From: Aliicoccus persicus
GTDB taxonomy: Bacteria; Bacillota; Bacilli; Staphylococcales; Salinicoccaceae
Reading direction: 5' to 3'
NCBI RefSeq assembly: GCF_900110815.1
Contig: NZ_FOIT01000001.1
Span: 562,167 to 626,166, forward strand
DNA length: 64,000 nucleotides
The notes under the pieces are model-generated. The model searched no databases. It had not been told where the DNA came from and saw only the letters and a list, made by a program, of their open reading frames with translations. This document shows, piece by piece, positions 63,882-64,000 of the stretch. Position numbers and translations under genes: made by a program. Position 1 is the stretch's first letter. Every line of letters starts with the position of its first letter.

Positions 63882-64000
63882 AGTGTTCAACTTTCACACG
63901 TGAGTTCATTTAAATGAACACTTGATGCGATTAGTGTTCAACTTTCACACGTTAGTTCATTGAAATGAACACTTGATGCAATTAATGTTCAACTTTCACA
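63882..64000. repeat. 51-base hairpin array (type B), cut by the window end
   Basis: Units start at 63882, 63933 and 63984. Left arms agtgttca and right arms tgaacact (63915 and 63966) lie at offset 33. Between them lie a TCACACGTGA palindrome (TCACACGTTA in unit 2) and TTCATTTAAATGAA (TTCATTGAAATGAA). The third unit runs off the window. Bases 63615-63880 before it carry the polA promoter region and a GTTGGC/GCCAAC hairpin (63819-63838); no gene is seen there. Confidence 0.8.

Noticed and set aside
1..64000. tRNA or rRNA genes
   Set aside because: No cloverleaf ends, CCA-bearing clusters or conserved rRNA sequence were noticed in the intergenic regions; a covariance search was not possible here.

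Overview
The window is a piece of a low-G+C Firmicutes chromosome, most likely from the family Staphylococcaceae but probably not from Staphylococcus itself (a Jeotgalicoccus- or Nosocomiicoccus-like relative fits). The reasons are the gene orders polA-mutM-coaE-gapB-nrdR-dnaB-dnaI-thrS-infC-rpmI-rplT and lexA/sosA-DUF896-tkt-yneF, the comC-radC pair, SOS boxes of the Gram-positive type, a thrS T-box and an IS1272-like element. Genus is an inference from gene order and protein similarity only. Almost all genes run on the minus strand. No rRNA, tRNA or CRISPR was seen.

Positions 1-4800 are rearranged: a serine resolvase that lost its DNA-binding end is joined to a truncated second copy of comC, followed by an IS1182-family insertion sequence, then the intact comC-radC-orf120 operon. 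Positions 4900-15200 hold a cation-efflux protein, a short-chain dehydrogenase, a DUF3221-like protein, an SCO copper protein, sbcDC, the DUF1659-DUF2922-YvrJ cluster and a RelE/Phd toxin-antitoxin pair. Positions 15200-27150 hold a glyoxalase-like protein, CcdA, a heterodimeric ABC exporter and three genes that look like one biosynthetic theme: two cyanophycin-synthetase-like ATP-grasp ligases and a 1092-residue fusion of a Mur ligase, a dead carboxypeptidase-like domain and a CapA domain, followed by a small membrane protein.

Positions 27150-45500 are core genes: yneF, tkt, the SOS pair sosA/lexA, a DHH-CBS-CCA-adding fusion, a CAP-domain protein, ynbB, hflX, an RNA methylase, an M42 peptidase, the infC operon with its leader, thrS with its T-box, dnaI, dnaB and nrdR. 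Between nrdR and gapB, where related genomes usually have nothing, lies an accessory block: a secreted gamma-glutamyltransferase with an acidic repeat tail, an IS150-type IS3 element, an IsdG-like haem oxygenase and a giant LPXTG adhesin cut in two by one in-frame stop codon. The window ends with gapB, coaE, mutM and polA.

The most unusual signal is non-coding. Four intergenic regions carry hairpins repeated with a strict 51-base period (nine, eight, two and at least two units). Stem sequences change between units with matching changes on the other arm. I do not know a described family that fits. Other points worth attention are the polymer-synthesis-like gene set, probable ATT and ATA start codons for hflX and infC, and a ribosome binding site buried in a perfect hairpin ahead of ccdA.
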